Assembly: GCA_964017195.1 (NCBI GenBank)
Contig: OZ024892.1
Coordinates: 7,655,366-7,719,365 of the forward strand
Source: Siderastrea radians
Taxonomy: Eukaryota > Cnidaria > Anthozoa > Scleractinia > Rhizangiidae
DNA length: 64,000 bases
Reading direction: 5' to 3'
The notes under the pieces were generated by a model, which ran no database searches, had not been told where the DNA came from, and saw only the letters and a program-made list of their open reading frames with translations. This document shows, piece after piece, positions 25,101 through 35,220 of this stretch. A program made the translations under genes and the position numbers. The number at the start of each line of letters is the position of its first letter. The first letter of the stretch is position 1.

Positions 25101-28100
25101 TGACGAAATACGCCGTGAGTTTTTTCGGTTTTTACAGGGTTTGACGGATTTACAAAATAGAATTTCGCTTTGGTTAGTGAATAACTCTTTCAAATGCGTC
25201 TTTAAAAGAAGTTTGAAGGTATCATTACGGCATATCTCTCTCTGAAAAACGTGTAAAGTGTTTGATTGAAGACGTAATTGGCTTGGTGGAGAGGTATTTC
25301 AGTACTAATTGGTGGGGCATTTGAACGGCCTTTTTGCCCCGAGGGGAGGGAATTTGAACAAGCCAATCTTCAAAAGTTCAAATGCCCGGGGGGTTGCCCG
25401 GGGGGGGATGTTGAACTTTCGAATTGATCGGCGCATTAGAAGCGTGCATTCTGTCTAGTTCGCGAAGGTTGCCTTGTTTTCTTTCATCTAGACTATCACG
25501 TTAATTAACATCTAACAAGCATATTAAAAACGAAGTGAACCCATCCAACCATGCTCGTTAACCCTATTCTGCCTGGGGAAGGGGGGGGGGTGGCACATTG
25601 TGCCCGCGCTGACTTTAACTAATTATAGCTTTTAAACGGCTAGACGAATAATCACCAAATCTCGTGACTTCTCCTAAAATTTATCAGAGCAAATTTTCCT
25701 GTGTCAATGGCGTTTTTAAGATGATTGACGTTTCCATAGCAACCGTCTACTCAGAGGTGTATTGTGACTATTTTCAGTCTTTTTTCAGGTTTTCCCCCTT
25801 CGTTTGTAAGAAGAAGATATATGTGTTTTTCACCGGCCGGGAGGTCCTTATAGGGAAAAACTGTGCCCGAGGTCTTGAGTACGGCCCAAGGCCGCAGGCC
25901 GAGGGCCGTACTCAAGACCAAGGGCACAGTTTTTCCCTTTACGGACCGACCAAGGCCGGTGAATAATGTGTTTATTTTTTTCTGCAATTTTGGAGGTGGA
26001 ACGATCGGGCGAATTTATTTGAAAACTGTTTGTAAACAGTCCTTCTACGTGCGCTAGTTCCCACGATCAAAGTTAGGTTAAAATTATAAAGCTTACGAAA
26101 AAGAGCCGCAAGCAAACCGTAGGGATAAAGGATAGACTAACGATAAAACAGAACTAAAAATTTATCATAAAACAATAAGCGTTAAGAACAAACCCCGACG
26201 TCTCATAGCAAGAATAAAGAAATAAGTTTTGTCTTGTTGAAAATGAAATCCCACGTTTAAATTTGGTTTTCAGTACCGAAAGATCTTTAAAACAAGTAAG
26301 ATTTTTAGTGAAAACTAAGGCTTACACACCACAAATTCCACTGCGTATCTTAGTATTTTAAACATTTTTGTTTGTTCTTGATCAAGATTTTCACAAATCG
26401 AAACTTAGAGAAAACTAAACTGTATCAAAAACCTGTTGACATGCAGCAGTTCTTGTAGATCCAAGACACAGCCGCCTTGCGAGGTTTATTGTTTGACTAT
26501 TTTAGCTAACAATCATTAATAATCATATTGTCTTGAATGAAGCTGAATGCGACGAGATTAGAAAAGAGGTCTCCAAGGAAAAAAAACGAAATTTCAACCG
26601 AGAAACGGAGGTCAGAAGACTACAGCAGTAGTCTTTAAGTGTCAATAAGAAAACTAAAACTCGAAAAAAGCAAGCCAGCAAAATTTTCTTGACAAAAACA
26701 TAGGAATACCCGCCTTTTTCGTAGAATAACGAGGCCTTTTATTCCATTGCTGATTTTTCCTTTCACTTTACAACAGTTAGTGAGAGAAAAGTTCCATTTT
26801 AAGAAGAAAAATCCAACGCTTTGTTATGCGGGTGTAAAATGATTTCACTTCAAGTTTTCCCGTGGATTAGAGCGGTCCGTACGCGGGGTCCGGATGGGAA
26901 AATCCGGACCGCTGGAGCGCGCGTCATTAGCCAATCAGATTCAAGGATTTAGGATTCCGGACCGCTGAGATGCTTCAGAAAAAATATTTTTTTTTACTTT
27001 TGCGTGCTTGTTTTGACTAAGTATGTTTCTTAGAACAAAATCATACATTTTTTGGTGATGTCATTGTCAGCTGTATGACTGCAGGCTTGAGATTCAAGAT
27101 GGCGGGCTCAAATTCAAAATGGTAAGTTTGTGACGTCACGACACGTCATTATCGCCACGTCATAAGCCCAATCTGTTAAGCTGATGAGGTGCTACAAACG
27201 TGCCAAGTTTCATCACGAGAGCTTTAATACTTTTCGAGATCTATGGGGGGAGGGGGGGGGGGGCAGGCTCAGAAACTCAAAAAGAAAGCCCAGGCAGAAA
27301 AGGGTTAAGAATTGTAGCTGATAAAAAGCAGCACGGCGAAAACCATGAAGAAACATAAAGACTAAACTCTTACATCGGAAAGACGCAATTTGTACCCCCT
27401 GGCTTTACCGCACGTCACATGCGCAACGCGCCCTTATCTTCTTTGCTACCGAAGGTATACCACACGTGTACCAGAGAATTGTAGGTCTATATCCACCGAC
27501 AAACCCCATCGAGTGACAGCAATACGGTCTCCATTTCACGAAGCCACACAAAAATTTTATCGGGAACTTGAAAGAAGGACTCGTAGTTGTCGTAGTTCGT
27601 ATGTGCGTAGTGGTTGTTTAAGAACCGGATGTCCGAACTTTCGCGGTTTGTTTACGTCAAAAGTCATGAGACACTACACGCGAAATCTAACACCGAAAAA
27701 GGTGAATTCAGGGAAGTTGTCATGCAACTACCAGACTACGGATCAGTCAAGGTCCTTGTATCTCTCTCCTCGGCAGAGCCCTCTTGCACTCCATTTTCTC
27801 TCTCCAGCGCTCCCGCTCCCGTTTTTTTCTTTCACTGGCATTTACTAACAGGAGCCTTTGCAGAGGAGAGAGTCCCTGCACGGAAGTCACGTAACTAGTA
27901 CGTCGCTACGCGCTGACGCGTTTTCTGTTCCCATGGCCTGGGCACGCAGGCTTAGGCTTTCTTTATTAAATTGTGAAAATTGGAAGAAATGACGTTCGCC
28001 ACGGGTTTGTTAAAAAGGGTTGAAATAAAGCCACAGAAGGTACATGAAAGTAACTCCCCGGCCGGTTTGCTCTATTACTTCAGTGTTCGACCTGACTGCG

Positions 28101-30615
28101 CACTGGGGGAGGGGGAGGGTTACTTCCTTATATGACCTATACAGGGACGTGCCGCTGGACAGGATATGGTTTTTGACCTCTCTGTCCTAAACAGGCTAAA
28201 TAATTTAATTTTATGCGAGTCTGTCCTTGTCCTAAACAGGGTATGGACAGTACGATTGTCGTCGTTGAATATGGCTTATGCAGTAATTATGAGTGAGACT
28301 GAGACTGTGTATTTTTGCCGTTTGTCCTAAACAGGGACCTAAAATGGAGGGTGTTGTCCTACACAGGGTAGGTATTTAAGGGAGTTCTTTTTTATTCCAA
28401 AAGGTTCAGAGTTTCAAACCCTCGGCGGCAGTCTAACACCCAAACATGGTTCAATTGCCCCCCCCCCCCCGGGGGGGATGAAAGAGATCAAAGGGAAGAA
28501 AATGGCTTGCTCAATACAGTATGTTGCCCAGTTTTCGTACGGGCCCAGTTTTCGCACAAAAAGAACTTTATTTGATTATTTTCGTCGGTCTTTTAAATCT
28601 TCGTCAACCTAAGAATTCCAAAAATAAAAGGAACATTTCAGCTATAAATTGCCGGTTTTGCCGGGCTTTTTGACGAAGAAGCAGGTCAGTGCGGACAATT
28701 TCTTTCGAGGTGAGTAAAAGTTTAGCGGCTAATATTTGCACTTTTCACTGCACAGTAAAGGTATTGTAGATAAACAAATAGCCCGTTTTGTAGGTAATTT
28801 TGCACAGAACTTCATGATTTTTGGACAGATGATAGATAAAAGATGAAGGTGAATGGAAAAACTTTCAACACCAGCTCAAATTTAACTGCTCCTGAATTTT
28901 AGCGGTGAGAATCTTCGCATACATTTCGACCTACTGTGCCAGTTTTCGTACACTTAGCTGCGCCTTTCTCAAAACCTATTTTTAAATAAGTTAAAGAACT
29001 GAATTTTAAACTTTACTGTTCGAAAACTAATAAGTCGCAAGTGCAGCAAAGATTACACAACAATCCTTGCAAAGTACAATGCACTACATGTATTTGTTGT
29101 GGTATAACAGCGACGCTTTACAGCCAGGTCATGCAAAGGTCACGAATATTTCATAAACTTAATCCCGCGCAAACAATCTAAATCGTCAAATAATTAACTA
29201 AGGTAGATGTCTATGCATAGAATGTTGACATACACCTTGAAATATCGTTAGTTTACCAGTTTTACCGATTTTTTTCACTCTGTTGCGATCCTAATAAACA
29301 TTTACAAAAGTAGCTAAGAAAAGCAAGCGTAAGCGGAAACGGAAGTAAAGCGTTTGCTATTTTAAAGGCGTAAGCGGAAACGGAAGGAAAACGTCGAATC
29401 TTACACAGGCCTTTTCTTAACAGTTGTAATACGCAGAATTATTAGTAACCTGTCAACTACCTTTACCAAGGCAGTAAATGACGTACGAGACAGTGTATTG
29501 AGCGTACGAAAAGCCGCCCAATTAAGTGACGGACCAAAAAATCAGCACTGCAGGATCGATTAAACACCCACCCCCAGAATAACCATTTGCTATTTACACC
29601 AATTATTGGTCGCTAAGCCGATATTTATTCACAAGTCGAAGAGAAAACACGATAAGCACTCAGCAGGGTGACTGACACATCGGTTTGCGTCGAGCGTTTT
29701 CGTGGAGAAATGTTGCTTTGTCGATGTACGAAAACTGGGCCAGGTGTACGAAGACTGGGCAACTTAGGAGTTTTGGGAAAAATGGCATAATTTTGAACAT
29801 ACGTCGATCAAGAGGCCAATCGGTTTATATATTGAAGGTAAGTAAATGGGCTATCTTTAAAAGAAATTTCAGAAATTTTTATCTCAAAGACGAAAAGATA
29901 TAGCGATTACAAACTAAAGTGTACGAAAACTGGGCAACACACTGTACCTAGAAAACGGCGCAAGCAAAATGGCAAAGCATAACTCTGACAAAATGTCTAA
30001 GCCAAAGAATAACAACAGGAACCCGAAAATGGTTCTTCGGTAAGCTACATAATAGTTTCCTTAATCTTTAATTGTGGTATTCGCCAGTATATTTGTTACA
30101 CATTTGAAAGGTCAAATATTGGGCAGTCAATATAAGCTTAAAATAACATTATTACAGTGAGTTTAAAACATGAAAATTTCTTTTTTTTTCTCGCGTGTTT
30201 TATCCATTTTCAAAAGAACTGCTGTACTTCAGCATTTGTGTTTAACTCGTTAGCAGTCAACAAGTACTAAAGGCTGAATTATAATTAAATAACATACCTG
30301 TGAATGGACGCTGTGAAAATCTTTTAGCAACAAACGCGGTTGTTCTTCCACTGAAGATGCATTGCTTGTCCCTTCGTTTCCACACAAGACATAAACCCTC
30401 AAACACGGATAGCTCGTATCATCGCGTTTATCATGCGGGCATTTCGCTCTCGTGTTCAAATTACCAGAAGCGATCGTACAGTTTATTTCTTTCAAGTTTT
30501 GCTCCTCGCGAGCTGGGAAAACACTGTGCATTGCAAGGGCAATAACACACGCCGCACCAACGAGAAATATTCCTACTCCAAACAAAGCAGTTACTTCGAA
30601 TTTCGTGCAGCGCAT
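21248..30615 (-). CDS. BK-channel beta-subunit (KCNMB)-like membrane protein B
   Basis: Two minus-strand exons: 30298-30615 (106 codons, phase 0, donor GTATG) and 21248-21565 (105 aa plus TGA, acceptor ttttag), for 211 aa. The intron is 8.7 kb and full of mobile DNA. Residues ~9-31 are the first membrane helix, followed by VFPAR at 32-36 and Cys46 exactly as in paralogue A, then YPCLRVYVLCGN. Exon 2 opens CTYEPEEC and contains QCYYHP and a second helix preceded by NNVVWPL. These match the KCNMB pattern (YPCLxVYV, CSYIPxC, CYxDP, a xLFWP-type motif). Sequons NCT and NAS lie in the loop, consistent with an extracellular side. The same intron position and phase in A and B indicates tandem duplication. 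Confidence 0.72.
21926..22067. mobile_element. MITE with TACAACGCTAAATTTTG termini (~142 bp)
   Basis: GTACAACGCTAAATTTTG at the left is matched by CCAAAATTTAGCGTTGTAC at the right. It lies in the long intron of the KCNMB-like gene B. Confidence 0.75.
22118..22177. repeat. AAAT/AAT microsatellite
   Basis: A run of AAAT units followed by about eleven AAT units. Confidence 0.9.
22345..22465 (+). repeat. Interspersed repeat copy (also 13210-13320, 55655-55800)
   Basis: Contains GAGAATTTGTCTAAATATCA, then GTGATCACTTCCTTTATTCT and ATGTTTGA, shared with the other two copies. The plus-strand orientation is opposite to the 13.2-kb copy. Confidence 0.65.
22466..23135. other. Intron sequence without recognised features
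   Basis: Part of the long intron of KCNMB-like gene B. No coding signal or repeat was recognised. Confidence 0.35.
23136..23295. mobile_element. MITE with TACACTCTKTTTT termini (~160 bp)
   Basis: ATACACTCTTTTTTGTTATA at the left pairs with the right end, in which ATAAAAAAAC is followed by ACAGAGTGTA. The interior includes GTTCTTATTTTAGCCCATAC. Confidence 0.65.
23575..23665. repeat. Diverged copy of the 106-bp unit at 15428-15740
   Basis: Shares GTACTNCTCAGTAGCTTTC, a TTTGAATTG core and AACAGCACCACAGGAAA with the tandem array in the other KCNMB-like intron. Confidence 0.55.
23891..24151 (-). pseudogene. Fragment of a cnidarian repeat-family protein (SWIM/YqaJ-type context)
   Basis: The minus-strand frame reads LYDIFNLI, then YEKQGLAAYKSCDDYRLFND, GLYVES and YEAKVQPFMK. 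The order DIxxYL, then AYKSxxAYxxF, then a G-aromatic step and AKVxPS is familiar from multicopy cnidarian proteins with SWIM zinc-finger or YqaJ-type domains. Only ~80 aa are present, without the zinc-binding or nuclease part, so this is a relic within an intron. The assignment rests on memory of motif order and is tentative. Confidence 0.4.
24152..24960. other. Intron sequence
   Basis: No supported feature beyond short AAT and AAAC simple repeats near 24700-24760. Confidence 0.4.
24963..25435. mobile_element. MITE flanked by TTA (473 bp)
   Basis: Ends TGCGCCGATCAATTCGAAA and complement enclose a C/G-rich sub-terminal motif (CATCCCCCCCGGGC) and several copies of GGGAATTTGAAC. TTA occurs at 24960-24962 and 25436-25438. 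A 3-bp TWA duplication is usual for PIF/Harbinger elements, so this may be a non-autonomous member. No transposase is present. Confidence 0.75.
25830..25975. repeat. Long palindrome at the left of the nested insertion
   Basis: Arms ~25836-25895 and ~25905-25962 pair almost throughout (CACCGGCC with GGCCGGTG; GGGAAAAACTGTGCCC with GGGCACAGTTTTTCCC; GTCTTGAGTACGGCCC with its complement). The sequence would form a hairpin of ~60 bp with a short loop, as in a foldback element. Confidence 0.8.
25976..26985. other. Remainder of the nested insertion
   Basis: AT-rich DNA without a gene. At 26860-26965 it holds GC-rich segments with GGTCCG and CGGACCGCT repeats and a small palindrome GTCCGGAT/ATCCGGAC, perhaps the other end of the inserted element. 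Confidence 0.4.
27309..28514. other. CpG-richer interval and a CCTAAACAGG repeat
   Basis: At 27390-27900 base composition is more GC-rich, with open frames but no recognisable motif. At 28130-28380 the short palindromic motif TCCTAAACAGG recurs in about five variants. A C14-G7 tract lies near 28455-28478. I support no gene here. Confidence 0.4.
28517..29944. mobile_element. Tc1/mariner-like non-autonomous element (1,428 bp)
   Basis: Ends CAGTATGTTGCCCAGTTTTC and complement are each flanked by TA (28515-28516 and 29945-29946). The sub-terminal word GTACGAAAACTGGGC or variants recurs near 28550, 28940, 29510, 29725, 29745 and 29930. CAGT ends with TA duplication are usual for Tc1/mariner. I see no DDE transposase frame. 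An internal direct repeat (GCGTAAGCGGAAACGGAAG) lies at ~29324-29385. Confidence 0.7.
29945..30297. other. Intron sequence next to exon 1 of KCNMB-like gene B
   Basis: No feature apart from the donor site at 30296-30297. Confidence 0.4.
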
Positions 30616-31049
30616 TTTTATTTAGTTTTTGTTTAAGACTCCCAGTTAAAACTCACAGGAAAGATACTCTCTTCAAGTTGTCTTCAACGCGAACGTGAGG
30701 TGACTCAGCAAGAAAGCTATTCATACTTCTACGCCGTTATTTATTCTACCTGATGATTGGCAGTTTCTAGGTGTTGCCATCACGATGTGACCTCATTCAA
30801 GATTGTCCGGACACGTGGACAGAACACAATAGGGATCCGGAAAATAACAACGTCAGTCCTTGACTTTGTTTTACTTTAGACGCACGTATTACACTTTGGG
30901 TTCATGCGTGACCCCGATGAAAACGTAACTCAGGTACCCGTGAAAAATTCACGCCGTAGCAACACGTTGTTCTCGAAATCATTTATCAGTTTTAGTTGAA
31001 TCTGCTTGAGAATCATGGAGTCGTTTGTAAAGCGTGAACAATGCAAATA
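30616..31049 (-). other. Probable promoter region of KCNMB-like gene B
   Basis: Sequence upstream of the ATG at 30615 on the minus strand. No core promoter motif could be assigned securely. Confidence 0.3.
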
Positions 31050-31053
31050 TTGT

Positions 31054-31690
31054 AGAAATGGCGTGGTTGTGGCTTTTTGTAACTTCGCCGTTTTTCCGTG
31101 ATGACTGTTCTGTCTGTTGTCAGTTTAGCTATTAAAGGAGACGATGTTTTGAAAGCTGACACAACTTTGAATAAGTGCTTAATTTGTCACGCACGAAAAC
31201 CGAGACCAATAAAAAACATATGCCACAAATCTACAGACATGGCGCAGTGTCCGCTTGCGGACAGAAACGTGCGACTGTTTGTGCAAATTCTCCAAAGTGG
31301 ATCTTTTGCATTTAAAACCCAATTGCTCACATCCTTGCCAGGAAAGTATAGAAATGGTGTGGCTGTGGCTTTTTGTAACTTCCCCGTTTTTCCGTGATGA
31401 CTATTCTGTCTGTTTTAATTCATTGTTTAGCTGTTAAAGGAGGCGATGTTTTGAAACCTGACACAACTTTGAATAAGTGCTTAATTCGTCACGCACGAAA
31501 ACCGAGAGCAATTTACATACGTCACACATCAACAGACATGGCGGAGTGTTCGCTTCCAGAGAGGAACGTGCGACTGTTTGTGCAAATTCTCCAAAGTGGA
31601 TCGTTTTTATTTAAAACCAAATTGCGCACGTCTTTCCCAGGAAAGTACAGAAATGGTGTGGCTTTTTGTAACTTCGCCATTTTTCCGTGA
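31054..31690 (+). repeat. Tandem repeat, ~295-bp unit, each with a ~98-codon open frame
   Basis: Two full units (31054-31348 and 31349-31645) and a third partial unit share GTGGCTTTTTGTAACTTC, TTTTTCCGTGATGA, ACACAACTTTGAATAAGTGC and GTGCGACTGTTTGTGCAAAT. Both full units keep an open plus-strand frame (ATG at 31101 and 31397, each ~97-98 codons). The predicted peptides share TTLNKCL, HARKPR and NVRLFVQILQSGSF. No known family was recognised, and coding is uncertain because unit lengths differ by non-multiples of three. Confidence 0.7.
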
Positions 31691-31709
31691 TGAGTGGACA
31701 ACAGTTAAT

Positions 31710-31960
31710 CCGTTTCACGGTCTAAGCCCTCCACGGGTGGGGGGGGGGGGGAGGGAGGGGGCTACGTTAACAATCAAAACGAAACAAAAAATTGCTTCTT
31801 CTAGTTAATCCATATTCAGATCCAGACTAGAACGCACAAATCATCAAAACGGCTCGAAAACCATACCCTTTGGTGCCGGGCATACCTATCTACCTGTAGC
31901 TTATTTAAGGGAGTAGCCCTCCGGGGCGTCTGACGACGGTCTCACCCCAAGTGACCATCA
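31710..31960. repeat. G-run and tail of the TTTCAGACC repeat family
   Basis: A G-rich tract (~31737-31760) is followed by AAAACCATACCCTTTGGTGC and a TTAAGGGAG/CCCTCCGG stretch that matches the right end of the array at 32400-32840. Confidence 0.55.
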
Positions 31961-32401
31961 GTTATCATAGTCGGATTTTACCAGACGCGTAACATGGTTC
32001 GGTCAAACAAAATACGATTCCTCTGTGCCCTGTGTGTTACCCTGAACACTTTTCTCGCTTACGAGACCAAACTCAGTGTCTCATAGTTTCTTCTGAAACC
32101 CTAGACTGCGTGGCAGGCGCCGAAAGGGGAGGATTTAGGGAAAGGGGGAATTTACTTGCGAGGGTACTGCTGTCTCTTTACCTTGTGAGAGCAGGCTTAA
32201 GACGTAAGTAAGAAGTTAGGGCGAAAAGATGGCAAACATTTCCAGGGACATTTCACCGGTTTGCTCAAAAAACTTTTTCACAGTTCTCCGCGGCAGGGGA
32301 ATAGCGTGACTCCAAAGAAAACGTGACTAAAGCACGTGAAAAATCCAAACTCGATAACCGGTCGACGTATCAACCGACACTCGATCCACAATCGGTCGAT
32401 A
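31961..32401. other. Non-coding interval
   Basis: No supported gene or repeat. Confidence 0.35.
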
Positions 32402-32835
32402 GCCCGGGGGGTACTTCCCGAAGATTTGGGTGGGGCTGTACGGCGCGCTTCTGGAAACCTTTACCCTATTTCAGACCAAAATATGTGATTTTCCCTACCC
32501 CATTTCAGACCTGACCCAAAATTTGATACCCTATTTCAGACCACACCCTAACCCTATTTCGTTTGCATTGAGAAGGGCATTTGAGAAGGGCTTCAAATTC
32601 CCAACCTCAAATTCAAGCCTCAGTTCTTTGGAGAGGGACATTAATAAAAAGATAGCTTCTCGTAAGAACCATACCAGATCCCGATATCAGAGTGCTCAAA
32701 CCTCACCCTATTTCAGACCAAAATGGCCAAAGTCTATACCCTATTTCAGACCAAAAAGGCTCAAAACCATACCCTTTGGCGCCGCACATAACTGTATATA
32801 TAGCTCACGTAAGGGAGAACCCCCGCCCTTCCGGT
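32402..32835. repeat. Interspersed repeat with five CCCTATTTCAGACC motifs
   Basis: TACCCTATTTCAGACC or a close variant occurs near 32462, 32501, 32530, 32703 and 32737. The left edge has CCCGGGGGGTACTTCCC and the right edge has CATACCCTTTGGCGCC. Related single motifs occur near 10897, 12108 and 12716. Confidence 0.7.
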
Positions 32836-33112
32836 TCCGGTGTCGATAGTCGGTCTGCATATCGGCTGAGATGTGGACGACATATCGGCCTAGCCTTATG
32901 CATGGGCCGATGTAGCATTCACTTCATCGACTCTTCACCGATACTTCGCTGAGTATCAGTCGATAAATTAGTTGTCACTAATCAGGCAGGTCTAGGTGAA
33001 CACCGATAAGGAACGTAAATGACATACTTTTTTTAAATTAAAAATTACAGGTCACAGCCATGCATCTAGCGAGTAATCTGGGACTATTTTGAGAGAAAAA
33101 TGTCTCCTTCAA

Positions 33113-34655
33113 ACCCGGCCTGGGCAATCGATAAAATCGACAATCGATAATATTCGACTGACAATCGATAAAATTAGTTGATTGTATCAAAAAATCGATA
33201 AACATCGATAAACGGATTTATTGTGAGAAATCGATATCTATCGATTTTTCAATTACTTTTATCGATTTTATCGAGAATTTTCGATTCTATCGGTACTCGG
33301 GCATTTGTTGTGTCGAAATATGTGAGCTTTAAAGTGGTACTATGATCAAAATATCACTTTTGTTTTTTCTTGGGATTTCGAAACTATGCTTACTAAAAAA
33401 CACTCCCCAAGCGAAATTTTAAGCCTTAAATTTGAGAAGACTGTTTATTGAAACTGCAATTTTCCAATTTAATTAATACACCAGAAAGGATACAAAGACG
33501 TCATTCACTCAAGCGCTTTAGAATGTAGTGTGTGTGAAAGTGATGGAAAGTAGCTTATTTAGTATGCTGCACGGGAGTTTTCAGCTTTCAGACTCTAAAA
33601 CTCGTGTTTTGCATAATTAATAAGCTGTGTTCACACACTGCATTCTAAAGCTCTTGAGTGAATAACGTCATTGTATCCTTTCAGGTGTAATAACGGTGGA
33701 CCATTAAATCGGAAAACTGTAATTTAAATAGACAGTCTTCTACTCAAAATTAAGGCTTAAAAACTTCGCTTGGGGAGTGTTTAGTAAACAAAGTTTCCAA
33801 ATTCGAAGAAAAAACTAAAAGTGATATTTAGATCGTAGTACCACTTTTAATAACGACAACTTCTGCAACCAGTTTCGTCAATTTTATTACTATACGATAA
33901 CGCGTTCTAAATCTTTAGCCTAGGCTCAAACCTAACGTTGCTTTGGAAAAATGACATTCGCTTTGATAAACACATTAAACATGTGTTATGTACAAAATCA
34001 ACCGAAAGTTCCCTTTGTTGGCTTGTTTTTGCCCCTCACCAAAGCATGGAAAACTCGGTGTTCAGTGGGTTGTGCCGGAAGACAAAAACGAAGGACCCAC
34101 GAACTGATTTTCATTGAAATAAACTGTGGTTTTCAGCATGAAGCAACCCTGTCCATGTTTTCTCTTTTCTTTCTACTAAAATCACTGTAAGTTCTGATAT
34201 CGAGTTAAACAAAAGATTGCCGGCGCTTCCACTCAAAACGTTTTCCTTGGCGGCTGCTTAGATAGGTAGATTGCTGAGCCGATGTCACTGACTTTCGCAG
34301 ATACCCTGGTCGATACAGCACAGTTATCCTGCCAGCTTAACAAGCCACATTTACTGAAATACAAATACAGTTATGCTTGTGAAAAAAAAAGACAACGCAA
34401 TCATTTTACTGCGATTAAACGTTTTTTAAAAACAAAATCCACGCCAGAAATTGAAGACGTACGATCGACATCCATCGCTAAAATCGATGAAATCGATAAC
34501 ATCGACAACATTAATTACCAGAAGAGTTAATTGTGAGTATCGATTTTTATCGATTGATCGATACAATCGATAACGTTTACGTGATTGATATCGATAGTGA
34601 GCAATTTATCGAACGGTTTTCCGATATCGATTTTTATCGATTGCCCAGGCCGGGT
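33113..34655. mobile_element. DNA element with TATCGAT-rich ends (1.54 kb)
   Basis: ACCCGGCCTGGGCAATCGAT at the left is mirrored by ATCGATTGCCCAGGCCGGGT at the right. Both ends carry many ATCGAT/TATCGATTT words (33125-33295 and 34480-34640) that could serve as transposase-binding repeats. The homologous flanks of TNF copies II and III (37545-37590 and 42678-42712) lack it, giving a natural empty site. A second element is nested inside at 33329-33850. No transposase frame is seen. Confidence 0.75.
33329..33850. mobile_element. Nested TTAA-flanked foldback element (~515 bp)
   Basis: TTAA at 33329-33332 and 33847-33850 enclose arms that pair over most of the length: AGTGGTACTATGATC with its complement, ATATCACTTTT, AAACACTCCCCAAGCGAA, AGACTGT, and CATTCTAAAGC near the centre. 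Almost the whole element is a palindrome. Confidence 0.8.
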
Positions 34656-35220
34656 ACTAAACAGCGTGACCTCAATTAGTCAGGTAACCAGGCAACCCTA
34701 AGCTTTATACACAGCCCTTAACTCTTAATGTTATGGTGCAGTTTTGGTTTGTGAACACGTTTGTAGTAGTTTTGTGCGTAGACGAGGTAACATCCAGAAA
34801 TGGGCACAGTCAAATTTCCGAGGTTTCGATTCATGCCGCCTGTAGCTTAGATGGCTGTTCAGGGAGCTGGGAGACGGCTGTAAGGCAAGGTGGAAGGCAA
34901 AAGAGAGACGTTAATGTGATCGTTTGAGATTTTTTTAGCAAAACTATAGATTTTTATAGTTAAGCCGTAGAAAAATGAGTGGTGTAACATTTGTGTACCT
35001 TGCGTTGTGTAACATTTGTGGTAAATAGTTAAATAGAGAAGTCTGTCTTTTCTCATTTGTAAAGTCTGCATTGGAACGTTTAAGCAGCCTCTGATTATTT
35101 CAAAAATTGCCAGAAAAGAAATGGATCGAGTCAAATTTTGAATGATTTTAGATTATGCGGGGATGTTATGGGGAAGAAAGACTTACCGACTTAATATTTA
35201 AACGTGGGACATAGCTAGAG

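Larger units (their letters stand above)
25562..27304. mobile_element. TTAA-flanked element interrupted by a ~1.16-kb insertion
   Basis: The left part (25562 to ~25822) and right part (~26990-27304) together match the uninterrupted 572-bp element at 54800-55371 in reverse orientation. Left part: CCCTATTCTGCCTGGGG, GGCACATTGTGCCCGCG, AAACGGCTARACRAATAATC. Right part: GTTTCTTAGAACAAA, GTCAGCTGTATGACTGCA, CCCAATCTGTTAAGCT. TTAA lies at 25558-25561 and 27305-27308. The intervening ~25825-26985 DNA is a later insertion. Confidence 0.8.

Noticed and set aside
25830..25975. CRISPR or rho-independent terminator-like hairpins
   Set aside because: The context is eukaryotic; the structures are foldback transposon arms.
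27390..27898. 152- and 94-codon plus-strand frames
   Set aside because: They overlap in different frames in a GC-richer stretch, with no motif or splice logic.
32430..32952. Plus-strand frames containing repeated YFRPK or ISDQ
   Set aside because: They are translations of the TACCCTATTTCAGACC repeat words.
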